Part shown: positions 36,338 to 44,326 of the stretch, piece by piece
Layout: every line of letters starts with the position of its first letter
How positions within the stretch are numbered: position 1 is the stretch's first letter
Source of the DNA: Tritonibacter scottomollicae
Lineage (GTDB): Bacteria > Pseudomonadota > Alphaproteobacteria > Rhodobacterales > Rhodobacteraceae
DNA length: 64,000 bases
Reading direction: 5' to 3'
Assembly (NCBI RefSeq): GCF_003003215.1
Contig: NZ_PVUF01000001.1
Coordinates: forward strand, 496,001-560,000
The notes under the pieces: generated by a model
The model's input: only the letters and a program-made list of their open reading frames with translations
The model's database searches: none
What the model was told of the DNA's origin: nothing
Translations under genes and position numbers: made by a program

Positions 36338-39319
36338 ATGTGCGCCGATAAGACCGAAGTCACGCCCGACTACAAAGACACGCTGAACCTCCCCAAAACC
36401 GATTTCCCCATGCGCGCAGGCCTGCCCAAGCGCGAGCCCGCATGGCTGGAACGTTGGGAGCAGATCGGCGTCTATGACCGCCTGCGCGCCAAGGAAGGCC
36501 GCCAGCCTTTCGTGCTGCATGACGGCCCGCCCTACGCCAACGGCCACCTGCACATCGGCCACGCGCTGAACAAGACCATCAAGGACATGATCGTCCGCTC
36601 GCATCAGATGATGGGTTTTGACAGCCGCTACGTGCCCGGTTGGGATTGCCACGGTCTGCCGATCGAATGGAAAATCGAAGAGCAGTACCGCAAGAAGGGC
36701 AAAAACAAGGACGCGGTGCCGGTCATCGAGTTCCGTCAGGAGTGCCGCAAGTTCGCCGAGGGCTGGATCGACATCCAGCGCGAAGAGTTCAAGCGTCTTG
36801 GCATCACCGGCAATTGGCCGAACCCCTATATCACCATGGATTTCCACGCCGAGGCGGTGATCGCCGAGGAATTCATGAAGTTCCTGATGAACGGCACGCT
36901 CTATCAGGGCTCCAAGCCCGTGATGTGGTCGCCGGTGGAAAAAACCGCTCTGGCCGAGGCTGAGGTCGAGTATCACGACAAGGAAAGCTTCACCATCTGG
37001 GTGAAGTTCAAGGTAGAGATTGATCCCGACGCTGTTGTTTGGACATCTGGTGCGTCGAGCGAAGAGCAAAGCCGTAAAACGGGCATTTCTGACTTACTCG
37101 ACGCGCATGTGGTCATCTGGACTACAACTCCTTGGACCATTCCCTCCAACAAGGCTGTGGTTTATGGTGAGGATATCTCCTATGGTCTTTATGAGGTCAC
37201 CGGCACTCCCGAGGAATGCTGGGTCAAGGCTGGAGACAAATACTTGTTGGCCGATAAGCTGGCAGTAGATGTGTTTAACCGAGCCAGATTGAGTTCAGAG
37301 CAGTACCGTCGCGTCCGTGGAATTGATAACAGTGAGCTATCGTTTGTGAGGCTCGCCCACCCGCTCGCTGGGGCCGAAGGCTCCGAAGGCGAATGGGACG
37401 GCATCCGTGACTTCCGCGCGGCGCCCTTCGTGACCGACACCGAAGGCACCGGCTTTGTACATTGCGCGCCGAGCCACGGGATGGAAGAATTTGAACTCTA
37501 CCGCGACCTTGGCATGCTGGAACAGGTCATCACCTACAACGTGATGGACGACGGCGGCTTCCGCGCCGATCTGCCGTTCTTTGGCGGCAAATACATCCTT
37601 AACCGCAAGGGCGGCGAGGGCGACGCCAACACCGCGATCATCAACAAGCTGGTTGAGGTCGGGGGCCTGATGGCGCGCGGCAAGATCAAGCACAGCTACC
37701 CGCATTCCTGGCGTTCCAAGGCGCCGATCATCTACCGCAACACGCCGCAATGGTTTGCCGGTGTGGACCGCAAGCTGGATGACGGCATGGGCGAGCATGG
37801 CGATACCATCCGCGAACGCGCCCTGCGTTCGATCGACGAGCTGGTGAAATGGACGCCGCGGACCGGTCGCAACCGCCTGCATTCGATGATCGAGAACCGT
37901 CCCGACTGGGTGTTGTCGCGCCAGCGCGCCTGGGGCGTTCCGCTGACCTGTTTCACCAAGAAGGGCGCGCTGCCGACCGATGCGGACTACCTGCTGCGCA
38001 ACGATGAGGTGAACGCCCGCATCACCGCCGCCTTTGAGGAAAACGGCGCCGATGTCTGGTATGAGGAGGGCTTCAAGGCCAAGGTTCTCGACGGCATCGT
38101 TGCCCCGGACGATTACGAGCAGGTGTTCGACGTGCTTGATGTGTGGTTTGACTCTGGCTCCACCCATGCCTTTGTGCTGCGTGACCGCGAGGATGGCACC
38201 GAGGATGGCATCGCCGACGTCTACATGGAAGGCACCGACCAGCACCGTGGCTGGTTCCATTCCTCGCTGCTGCAGGCCTCCGCCACCAAGGGCCGCGCGC
38301 CGTATCGCAACGTGGTGACGCACGGGTTCACGCTGGACGAGAAGGGCATGAAGATGTCCAAATCGCTCGGCAATACCATCGTTCCAGAAGCGGTGATCAA
38401 ACAGTACGGTGCCGATATCCTGCGTCTCTGGGTGGCGCAGACCGACTACACCGCCGACCAGCGCATCGGGCCGGAGATCCTGAAGGGCACCGCCGACAGC
38501 TATCGCCGTCTGCGCAATACCATGCGTTTCATGTTGGGCAGCCTTGGCGATTTCAGCGAGGATCAGCGGGTCGACCCCTCCGAGATGCCGGAGCTGGAGC
38601 AATGGGTGCTGCACCGTCTGGCAGAGCTCGATCACACGGTTAAAGCGGGCTACAAAGCGTTTGATTTTAACGGTGTCTGGCAGGCGATCTTCAACTTTGC
38701 CACCGTGGATCTGTCAGCCTTCTACTTCGATATCCGCAAGGACACGCTCTATTGTGATGGGGATACGCTGAACGCCCGCGCGGCGCGCACCGTGCTCGAC
38801 ATCCTGTTCCACCGTTTGACCACATGGCTGGCGCCGATCCTGGTGTTCACCATGGAAGAGGTCTGGCTGGAGCGGTTCCCGGGCGACGACAGCTCGGTGC
38901 ATCTCATCGACATGCCGGACACGCCGCGCGACTGGATCAACGAACCGCTGGCGGCCAAATGGGCCAAGGTGCGTCAGGCCCGTCGTGTTGTGACTGCCGC
39001 ACTGGAGGTGCAGCGCACCGACAAGGTTATCGGCGCCTCGCTGGAGGCGGCACCCGTGGTGCATGTGCGCGAGGCCGAAGTGCTGGCGGCGCTGGAGACG
39101 GTGAACTTCGCGGATGTCTGTATCACTTCTGACGTGCAGCTCACTGGCGATCCGAGCCCTGCCGAAGCCTATCGCCTGCCGGAAATAGAAGGCGTTTCGG
39201 TCGTGTTTGAAAAAGCCGAGGGCGAAAAATGTCAGCGGTGCTGGAAGATCCTGCCGGATGTCGGTGGCCATAGCCATCCGGGTACGTGTGCACGGTGCAG
39301 CAGCGCACTGGACAGCTGA
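36338..39319 (+). CDS. ileS: isoleucyl-tRNA synthetase
   Basis: A 993-residue class I synthetase that charges tRNA-Ile. HIGH motif in HLHIGHALNK (near residue 70), KMSKS in GMKMSKSLGN (near residue 670), and a C-terminal zinc-binding set with four cysteines (CQRCW ... CARC). The editing domain with TTTPWTIPSNKAV is present. The ATG at 36338 is preferred (AAGGA ten bases upstream, typical MCAD start), although TTG/ATG codons at 36314-36317 are in frame. Codon use and GC change sharply inside the editing domain (about 37012-37360); see findings. An intrinsic terminator follows at 39352. Confidence 0.96.
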   Translation: MCADKTEVTPDYKDTLNLPKTDFPMRAGLPKREPAWLERWEQIGVYDRLRAKEGRQPFVLHDGPPYANGHLHIGHALNKTIKDMIVRSHQMMGFDSRYVPGWDCHGLPIEWKIEEQYRKKGKNKDAVPVIEFRQECRKFAEGWIDIQREEFKRLGITGNWPNPYITMDFHAEAVIAEEFMKFLMNGTLYQGSKPVMWSPVEKTALAEAEVEYHDKESFTIWVKFKVEIDPDAVVWTSGASSEEQSRKTGISDLLDAHVVIWTTTPWTIPSNKAVVYGEDISYGLYEVTGTPEECWVKAGDKYLLADKLAVDVFNRARLSSEQYRRVRGIDNSELSFVRLAHPLAGAEGSEGEWDGIRDFRAAPFVTDTEGTGFVHCAPSHGMEEFELYRDLGMLEQVITYNVMDDGGFRADLPFFGGKYILNRKGGEGDANTAIINKLVEVGGLMARGKIKHSYPHSWRSKAPIIYRNTPQWFAGVDRKLDDGMGEHGDTIRERALRSIDELVKWTPRTGRNRLHSMIENRPDWVLSRQRAWGVPLTCFTKKGALPTDADYLLRNDEVNARITAAFEENGADVWYEEGFKAKVLDGIVAPDDYEQVFDVLDVWFDSGSTHAFVLRDREDGTEDGIADVYMEGTDQHRGWFHSSLLQASATKGRAPYRNVVTHGFTLDEKGMKMSKSLGNTIVPEAVIKQYGADILRLWVAQTDYTADQRIGPEILKGTADSYRRLRNTMRFMLGSLGDFSEDQRVDPSEMPELEQWVLHRLAELDHTVKAGYKAFDFNGVWQAIFNFATVDLSAFYFDIRKDTLYCDGDTLNARAARTVLDILFHRLTTWLAPILVFTMEEVWLERFPGDDSSVHLIDMPDTPRDWINEPLAAKWAKVRQARRVVTAALEVQRTDKVIGASLEAAPVVHVREAEVLAALETVNFADVCITSDVQLTGDPSPAEAYRLPEIEGVSVVFEKAEGEKCQRCWKILPDVGGHSHPGTCARCSSALDS

Positions 39320-39351
39320 CCTGTCGGGTTTCTGACAAGACGCTCAAAATC

Positions 39352-39386
39352 AAGACGCCCGGAGACATTCCCCGGGCGTCTTTTTT
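39352..39386 (+). terminator. rho-independent terminator of ileS
   Basis: GACGCCCGG pairs with CCGGGCGTC around a short loop and is followed by six T residues (39381-39386). It lies 32 bases after the ileS stop and just before the convergent unknown gene. Confidence 0.9.
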
Positions 39387-39412
39387 CATCCATTGTCGTC
39401 AATCGGCTGAGA

Positions 39413-39871
39413 TCAGGAGGCAATCCGGGACAGCACGTCCTGCGTATTGGTGTACATTTCCTGGGCGAAGCTTCCTGAGGACATGCCACGGAACATGGTA
39501 TCCTGTGTCAGCGCCTCTGCTTGTTCCATCTGGATGTTCAGCAGGTTTTCAAGAGGGGGCAGGCTGATGGGTTCGGCAGTTTCAATCGGCTGAGCGGGCA
39601 CAACTTCGGCCCGGCTGGTGTTTTCAGTGACCTGTTCGTCCGGACCTTTGTCATACAGGGCCAGATTGTCGCTGCTCATCAACGTGTCGAGATCCCGATC
39701 ACGCGGCGCGGCGTCATCACTCAGGAAATTGGCGAGCCGACTGTTGGCAAACTCGGACCCGGTCGCGCCACCAGTGCCGGACGGACTCGCAACCGTGTCG
39801 GTAACAGTAAATACTGTGACGGCGGGGACATTCGCGGGAATGTCTGAGTAGGGGCGTAACGCTGGTAACAT
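39413..39871 (-). CDS. hypothetical protein, 152 residues
   Basis: Not recognised. The ribosome site is good (AAGGAAG a few bases before ATG 39871). The protein is acidic, low in complexity and probably disordered in its first 110 residues (PSGTGGATGSEF, DDAAPRDRDLD, PAQPIETAEPISLPP), and the last 45 residues (LLNIQMEQAEALTQDTMFRG ... QDVLSRIAS) could form a helix. No signal peptide or membrane helix is clear. Coding status is supported by the ribosome site and convergent placement behind the ileS terminator, not by homology. Confidence 0.55.
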   Translation of the reverse strand: MLPALRPYSDIPANVPAVTVFTVTDTVASPSGTGGATGSEFANSRLANFLSDDAAPRDRDLDTLMSSDNLALYDKGPDEQVTENTSRAEVVPAQPIETAEPISLPPLENLLNIQMEQAEALTQDTMFRGMSSGSFAQEMYTNTQDVLSRIAS

Positions 39872-40219
39872 TCACTCTTCCTTTCCACATAAGTGTCGGG
39901 CCGCACGCCGACCCATAGGAAATTACATCTTCAATATAACGCAATGAGAGGCGTTTGACGCGTGAACACTTTGGTAATGGTTAACGCCCCGGGCGTCGCT
40001 CGTCGGACAGTCGACTTCACGGGGGCGGCGAATATCAAAGTCGCGTCCTTTGTGGCGTTGATGCACTTTCGGGAATATTTCGCCGTGAGTGCTTCGGCCA
40101 AGCCTGATAGGGGGGGCGCCGTTCCGAACTCACCAAGTCCCCACTGGGGGCGTCGTTGATGCTTGGCCGGTTGTTGCTTACAGCCTGACACCGTGACCTG
40201 CGCAGGCATACCGGCGCCG
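39872..40219. other. intergenic region between two unknown minus-strand genes
   Basis: A 348-bp gap. Open frames across it on both strands have no ribosome site and look like chance frames. It contains an AT-rich part (39910-39950), where a promoter for the 152-residue gene would sit, and otherwise nothing recognisable. Confidence 0.45.
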
Positions 40220-40534
40220 TCAGATAATGGTCTTGGCACCTGCGTAGCGGCGGCTGGCCTCGCGTTCCGACGTCTGCTGCAGCTTGTGGCGCGCGAGCAG
40301 GGCGTATTCGACGTTGTCCCCACCCTGCCGTCGCCCTGCAGTCGAGGGCAGCACAACCGGGGTATCCTTCTTGGTCGCTTCGCGCGGGAAAACCGCACCA
40401 GCTGCAGATTTCTGCAATTGTGCCATGGCCTTTGCCAGTTGCTGCGTCGTGGCCGGGGTCACGGCAGCCTTGTATCGCGCTGCGACTTCGGGCAGCTCCG
40501 AGCGCCCGGACGGGTCTGCCTCTTGATAGGGCAT
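40220..40534 (-). CDS. hypothetical protein, 104 residues
   Basis: Not recognised. ATG 40534 is preceded by AGGAG at ideal spacing, which is why this start is chosen over the open extension to 40840. The protein is rich in Ala, Gln and Lys. The middle (TTQQLAKAMAQLQKSA) is a likely helix, and the C-terminus (GGDNVEYALLARHKLQQTSE, then a basic ASRRYAGAKTII) is polar. No signal peptide or membrane segment is visible. It lies downstream of pcs on the same strand, with a 188-base gap that includes an AT-rich stretch, so it probably has its own promoter. Confidence 0.6.
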   Translation of the reverse strand: MPYQEADPSGRSELPEVAARYKAAVTPATTQQLAKAMAQLQKSAAGAVFPREATKKDTPVVLPSTAGRRQGGDNVEYALLARHKLQQTSEREASRRYAGAKTII

Positions 40535-40722
40535 CAGAGTCTCCTGAACCTTGGGATCGAGAAAAGGAACAAATTCAATTTGATTTTCAGCAATTGTGCT
40601 TAAGAATCTGTGTATGCTGACCGACCGCTTGCTGCCTAAATCGAAAATTTGCAGTAAAAAGTATGACGCTGGCGCCAGAAAACACGCGCCCTTGGCGCTT
40701 TTTCCGCAGGAGGAGAGCGGCG

Positions 40723-41415
40723 TTAGCTGCGTTCGGGAACGATCTGTTGTGCGATCCCGACAAGCAACAGATAGACCGAAGTCGCAAACAAGGCGATGGT
40801 CACGACCGGGCCAGGAGCAAAGTCGACCCATGCGGTCCACCCGGCAAGGGCGGTCCAGATCAGCGCAATGGGAAGCGACACAAGCCGCCAGCGTTCGGTG
40901 CGAACCGGATGGATGAACTTCAATGGCAGGAATTGCGTTGCAGACAGCAGAGTAACGAGGCCAAGGCTGACCCAGTGATTGGGCTCGAGTGCAAAAATGA
41001 CCAAGATCAACATGTTCCAGCAGCCGGGGAACCCGGAGAAAGAGTTGTCCTTGGTCTTCATCCGCGTGTCGGCAAAATACATTGCGCTGCTGAAGGTGAT
41101 GACGATGACCGCGGCCCAGCCGGTCCAGCCGGACATCAGGCCGGACTTGAACAACGCAAAGGCAGGGATGAACACGTAGGTCAGATAGTCGATGATCAGG
41201 TCCAGCATAACGCCGTCAAACTGCGGCGCATTGCGTTTTACGTTGTAGTGACGGGCAAGCGGACCATCGACTCCGTCGACTGCAAACGCCACGACCAGCC
41301 ACAGATACATCAGATCCCACCGTGCATCTACGGCGGCGAGCATGGCGAGCATGGCAAAAACGGCGCCAGTCGCGGTCAATAAATGTACGGTCAATGCACG
41401 GAGTTCAGACGTCAT
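40723..41415 (-). CDS. pcs: phosphatidylcholine synthase (CDP-alcohol phosphotransferase)
   Basis: A 230-residue integral membrane enzyme condensing CDP-diacylglycerol with choline to give phosphatidylcholine. The CDP-alcohol phosphotransferase signature is visible as DGVDGPLARHYN ... FDGVMLDLIIDY (D-G-x2-A-R spaced to G-x3-D-x3-D) at residues 47-78. About seven or eight hydrophobic helices follow. The family is typical of alphaproteobacteria living with eukaryotes or on exogenous choline. The length and the FPGCWNMLI segment fit Pcs better than PgsA or PssA. Confidence 0.88.
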   Translation of the reverse strand: MTSELRALTVHLLTATGAVFAMLAMLAAVDARWDLMYLWLVVAFAVDGVDGPLARHYNVKRNAPQFDGVMLDLIIDYLTYVFIPAFALFKSGLMSGWTGWAAVIVITFSSAMYFADTRMKTKDNSFSGFPGCWNMLILVIFALEPNHWVSLGLVTLLSATQFLPLKFIHPVRTERWRLVSLPIALIWTALAGWTAWVDFAPGPVVTIALFATSVYLLLVGIAQQIVPERS

Positions 41416-41438
41416 TTAAGTGTGATGACGAATTTCGC

Positions 41439-41476
41439 CACAGCCCGCAACCCAGAAGCGTGGGTGACGGGCTGTG
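41439..41476. repeat. inverted repeat between xerC and pcs
   Basis: CACAGCCCG..ACCCA (from 41439) pairs with TGGGT..CGGGCTGTG (to 41476), with a two-base internal mismatch on each side. On the minus strand, where xerC transcripts would end, no U-run follows, so it is not a clear terminator. The rest of 41416-41655 shows no gene. Confidence 0.5.
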
Positions 41477-41655
41477 TTTCGTGAATTTTGTACGGCTTCG
41501 ACCTGACAAATATTGATCAAGCCTAAGGTATCGTGAGGCCAGCACGAATGACATCAAACGGGGTGTGGCCATTGCCGCTTGCACAGATCGCGCAAATCAA
41601 AGCGCAACATTGCGAGACGTCACGTAGGCACAGCCTCTCGGTCGTGTGCGGATGG

Positions 41656-42591
41656 TCAGGCTTTGGGGTGCGCGCGGGTGTAGACGTCCATCAGATGCGC
41701 CGTATCCACCGCCGTATAGGCCTGGGTCGTGGACAGCGAGGCGTGACCCAGCAGCTCCTGTATGGCGCGCAGATCTCCGCCCGCCTCCAGCAGATGGGTG
41801 GCGAAACTGTGGCGCATGGCATGCGGGGTCGCGGAGGCGGGCAGACCAAGCTGGCGCCGCGCATCGGCCACCACGCCCTGGATCATCCGTGCATGCAGGG
41901 CACCGCCGCGCACGCCGCGAAACAGCGGTTGGTCGCGCTCCTGCGGATGCGGGCAAAGCTGCAGGTAGCGATCCACGGCCTGGCGTGCAGCGGGCAGAAC
42001 CGGCACCACGCGCTCCTTGCCGCCCTTGCCGGTGATCCGAAGCGTTGCGGGCAGGGGGGCGTCCTTGCCCATCAGGCCGAGCGCTTCGGAAATTCGCAAT
42101 CCACAGCCATAGAGCAGCGTGACCACAGCCACATCGCGGGCGGCGACCCAATCCTTGAGCGATTGCAGCTCCACCGTGTCGATCATGGCACGGGCGGCGT
42201 CCTTGTCGAGCGGGCGGGGCAGCTTCTTCTGGAACTTCGGCGCCCGGGTCGAGAGCACCGCGGTCGGCTCAAACCCTTCGCGCTTGGCCAGCCAACCGTA
42301 GAATTTCTTCACAGCGGAGAGTTTGCGCGCCAGTGACCGCGCGCCGGTGCCTGATGTGCGAGCCGAGGCCATCCATGCGCGCATGTCGGCGGTGGTGATG
42401 CGACTGAGCGCCCCCAGCCCCTGCGGGCCGCCGAAATGTAGGCTCATGAAGGCAAGAAACTCGCTCACATCGCCGCGATAGGCGGTCAGGGTATTTGACG
42501 CCGCGCCCTCCAGTGCACCAAGGCCGTCGAGCCAGATTTGCAGCGCATCTCGCGCTGCCGGAGAAATGAGGGTGGGGTCGCCGGCGCTCAA
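41656..42591 (-). CDS. xerC: tyrosine recombinase XerC-like
   Basis: A 311-residue site-specific recombinase expected to resolve chromosome dimers at dif with XerD. The N-terminal SAM-like DNA-binding part includes SNTLTAYRGDVSEFLAFM. Catalytic residues in order are Arg in GCGLRISEAL, Lys in ITGKGGKERVV, His and Arg in HAMRHSFATH, His in LGHASLSTTQ and nucleophilic Tyr in AYTAVD. It overlaps the upstream DUF484 gene by four bases (ATGA), the pairing also known from gammaproteobacteria. It is a chromosomal housekeeping Xer, not an element integrase. Confidence 0.93.
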   Translation of the reverse strand: MSAGDPTLISPAARDALQIWLDGLGALEGAASNTLTAYRGDVSEFLAFMSLHFGGPQGLGALSRITTADMRAWMASARTSGTGARSLARKLSAVKKFYGWLAKREGFEPTAVLSTRAPKFQKKLPRPLDKDAARAMIDTVELQSLKDWVAARDVAVVTLLYGCGLRISEALGLMGKDAPLPATLRITGKGGKERVVPVLPAARQAVDRYLQLCPHPQERDQPLFRGVRGGALHARMIQGVVADARRQLGLPASATPHAMRHSFATHLLEAGGDLRAIQELLGHASLSTTQAYTAVDTAHLMDVYTRAHPKA

Positions 42592-43301
42592 GACAGCCAG
42601 CGGCGCATGCAGCGCTCGAATACCCCGCCAAAGAAGGTCAGGAGGTCGGTGCCGTGTTGCGGGGTGAATTGATGCGGATCCTCGGCGCCAAAGACCAGCA
42701 GGCCCGGCAGGCGCCCGGCGCCAAGATCAAGCCGTAAGCAGGCCTCTGAGCGCAGATCGGCACCACGATCCCCATAGATGCGTGACGGACCAGCCTGGAT
42801 CTGGCGCAGAATCACCGGACGGTCGCCGCCGTAAGAGCGCCCCTGCGCCACATAGGAATCGACAAAACCGGCCTCGGTGAATTTCAGCACATCACCGACG
42901 CGCTCCACCGCGGCGCCAGCCTCTTCCTGCGTGGTTTCCAGAATCAGCGCCAGTGCGTCCACCCGCAGGATGTCGCGCAGATCACCGCGCAGGATCTCCA
43001 TGAAGACGGCAAAGCTCTCAGGATCCAGCAGGCGCAGCACGGCGCGGTGGATCTGGTTGGTGCCGGCGAGGTTTTCATAGGCGGCCGCAATCACCGAGCG
43101 ATGGGTGTCTTCCAGACGGTCGAGCCGGGTTTCCAGCCGCTCCATCGCGATGCCGCGCAGGTCAACGATATTGGTGCCCATGGCGCGCTCGTTGGCGGCC
43201 ACCAGCGCACGCATCACGTTGGGGTCGTCCAGCACCATGTCGGGCTTTTCAATGATTTTCTTGCGCAGGCTGTCGTCCAGCTCGGCGGTTGTGCTGCTCA
43301 T
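42588..43301 (-). CDS. DUF484 family protein
   Basis: A 237-residue GAF-like DUF484 protein of unknown function. The chosen start is ATG 43301 (MSSTTAELDDSLRKKIIEKP); the open frame to 43481 adds residues unlike the family. DMVLDDPNVMRALVAANE and the GAF-like middle (LRVDALALILETTQ, FTEAGFVDSY) are typical, and the protein ends with VFGAEDPHQFTPQHGTDLLT. It is translationally coupled to xerC. Confidence 0.85.
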   Translation of the reverse strand: MSSTTAELDDSLRKKIIEKPDMVLDDPNVMRALVAANERAMGTNIVDLRGIAMERLETRLDRLEDTHRSVIAAAYENLAGTNQIHRAVLRLLDPESFAVFMEILRGDLRDILRVDALALILETTQEEAGAAVERVGDVLKFTEAGFVDSYVAQGRSYGGDRPVILRQIQAGPSRIYGDRGADLRSEACLRLDLGAGRLPGLLVFGAEDPHQFTPQHGTDLLTFFGGVFERCMRRWLS

Positions 43302-43432
43302 CGTCTCGTTCGAACCTCTGATCGGGTTTTGTTTACTATAACATGAGCCATGCGTGGGCGCGCGGGAAAAATCGCCAATTCGCGCCCGGCGGGGGGCAAA
43401 ATACGCCTCTCGGCAGCAACATGCTGATGCGC

Positions 43433-43467
43433 AAATAAAAATGGCGCCCCCGTTGAGGGGCGCCATG
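43433..43467 (-). terminator. rho-independent terminator of the transaldolase gene
   Basis: TGGCGCCCC (from 43442) and GGGGCGCCA (to 43466) form a strong stem. Read on the minus strand it is followed by ATTTTTATTT. It lies about 30 bases after the transaldolase stop. Confidence 0.85.
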
Positions 43468-43496
43468 GCTGGGTCTCGCAATTGATTGGGGCGCGA

Positions 43497-44150
43497 TCAG
43501 AGGATCTTGATGCCGGCTGCCTTGATATCGGCGAGGAAGGCCGACAGGCCCTTGTCGGTCAGCGGGTGGTTGACCAGCGACTTGATCACGGCCGGCGGCG
43601 CGGTGATCACGTCCGCGCCCACCAGGGCACAGTCGGAGATATGGTTCACGCTGCGGATGGAGGCGGCGAGGATCTCGGTGGTGAAACCGTAGTTGTCATA
43701 GATGGTGCGGATATCCTCGATCAGGTCCATCCCGTCGAGGTGGATATCGTCCAGGCGACCGATGAAGGGCGAGATGAACGAGGCACCTGCCTTGGCGGCC
43801 AGCAGCGCCTGATTGGCAGAGAAGCACAGGGTCACATTGACCTTGTGGCCCTCGTCGGTCAGGGTTTTGCAGGCCTTCAGCCCGTCCCAGGTCAGCGGCA
43901 CCTTCACGGTGATGTTCTCGGCGATTTCCAGCAGCTTGCGGCCCTCGGCGATCATGGTTTCGGCATCGGTCGCAGTGACTTCGGCGGAAACCGGGCCGTC
44001 GACCAGATCGCAGATCTCCTTGGTGACTTCGATGATGTCACGGCCGGATTTCTTGATCAGGGAGGGGTTTGTGGTGACGCCGTCGACCATGCCAAGATCG
44101 TTCAGCTCGGCAATGGCGTCGATTTCGGCGGTGTCTACGAAGAATTTCAT
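43497..44150 (-). CDS. small transaldolase / fructose-6-phosphate aldolase family (TAL-FSA)
   Basis: A 217-residue (beta/alpha)8 enzyme of the short TAL/FSA family. ATG 44150 gives the standard N-terminus [13 protein letters not shown] with GAGGA nine bases upstream; 42 open codons beyond it are not coding. The Schiff-base lysine is in [14 protein letters not shown], and the family motifs [28 protein letters not shown] and SPFIGRLDD are present. Most bacterial members of this length act as transaldolases in the non-oxidative pentose phosphate pathway; aldolase activity is the alternative. Divergent from priA. Confidence 0.93.
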   Translation of the reverse strand: MKFFVDTAEIDAIAELNDLGMVDGVTTNPSLIKKSGRDIIEVTKEICDLVDGPVSAEVTATDAETMIAEGRKLLEIAENITVKVPLTWDGLKACKTLTDEGHKVNVTLCFSANQALLAAKAGASFISPFIGRLDDIHLDGMDLIEDIRTIYDNYGFTTEILAASIRSVNHISDCALVGADVITAPPAVIKSLVNHPLTDKGLSAFLADIKAAGIKIL

Positions 44151-44326
44151 GGGCTTTGGTCCTCTGGATGGCTTGGCCTCGGTGCGCCTTGGCTTTACCT
44201 GATAGGAGGTCTTGCGAAAAGTCCGAAAGACACAAGGGTGGTCAGGGCGCGTCCGGGCGCATGTTAGCGGAAACACTTGCCCGCGCCTACCGTTGGGGCA
44301 ACAAAAAGAACAGGGTCACGACAGGA

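Noticed and set aside
37337-38635. A 432-codon minus-strand frame over ileS
   Set aside because: Antisense shadow of conserved synthetase sequence.
39931-40603. Open frames on both strands around the 104-residue gene
   Set aside because: No ribosome sites; only the 40220-40534 minus frame has an AGGAG at correct spacing.
41439-41476. The CACAGCCCG inverted repeat as a xerC terminator
   Set aside because: No U-run on the minus strand; kept only as an inverted repeat.
41656-42591. XerC-like recombinase as an integrase of a genomic island
   Set aside because: Coupled to DUF484 as in ordinary chromosomes, with no attachment repeats, tRNA or phage genes nearby.
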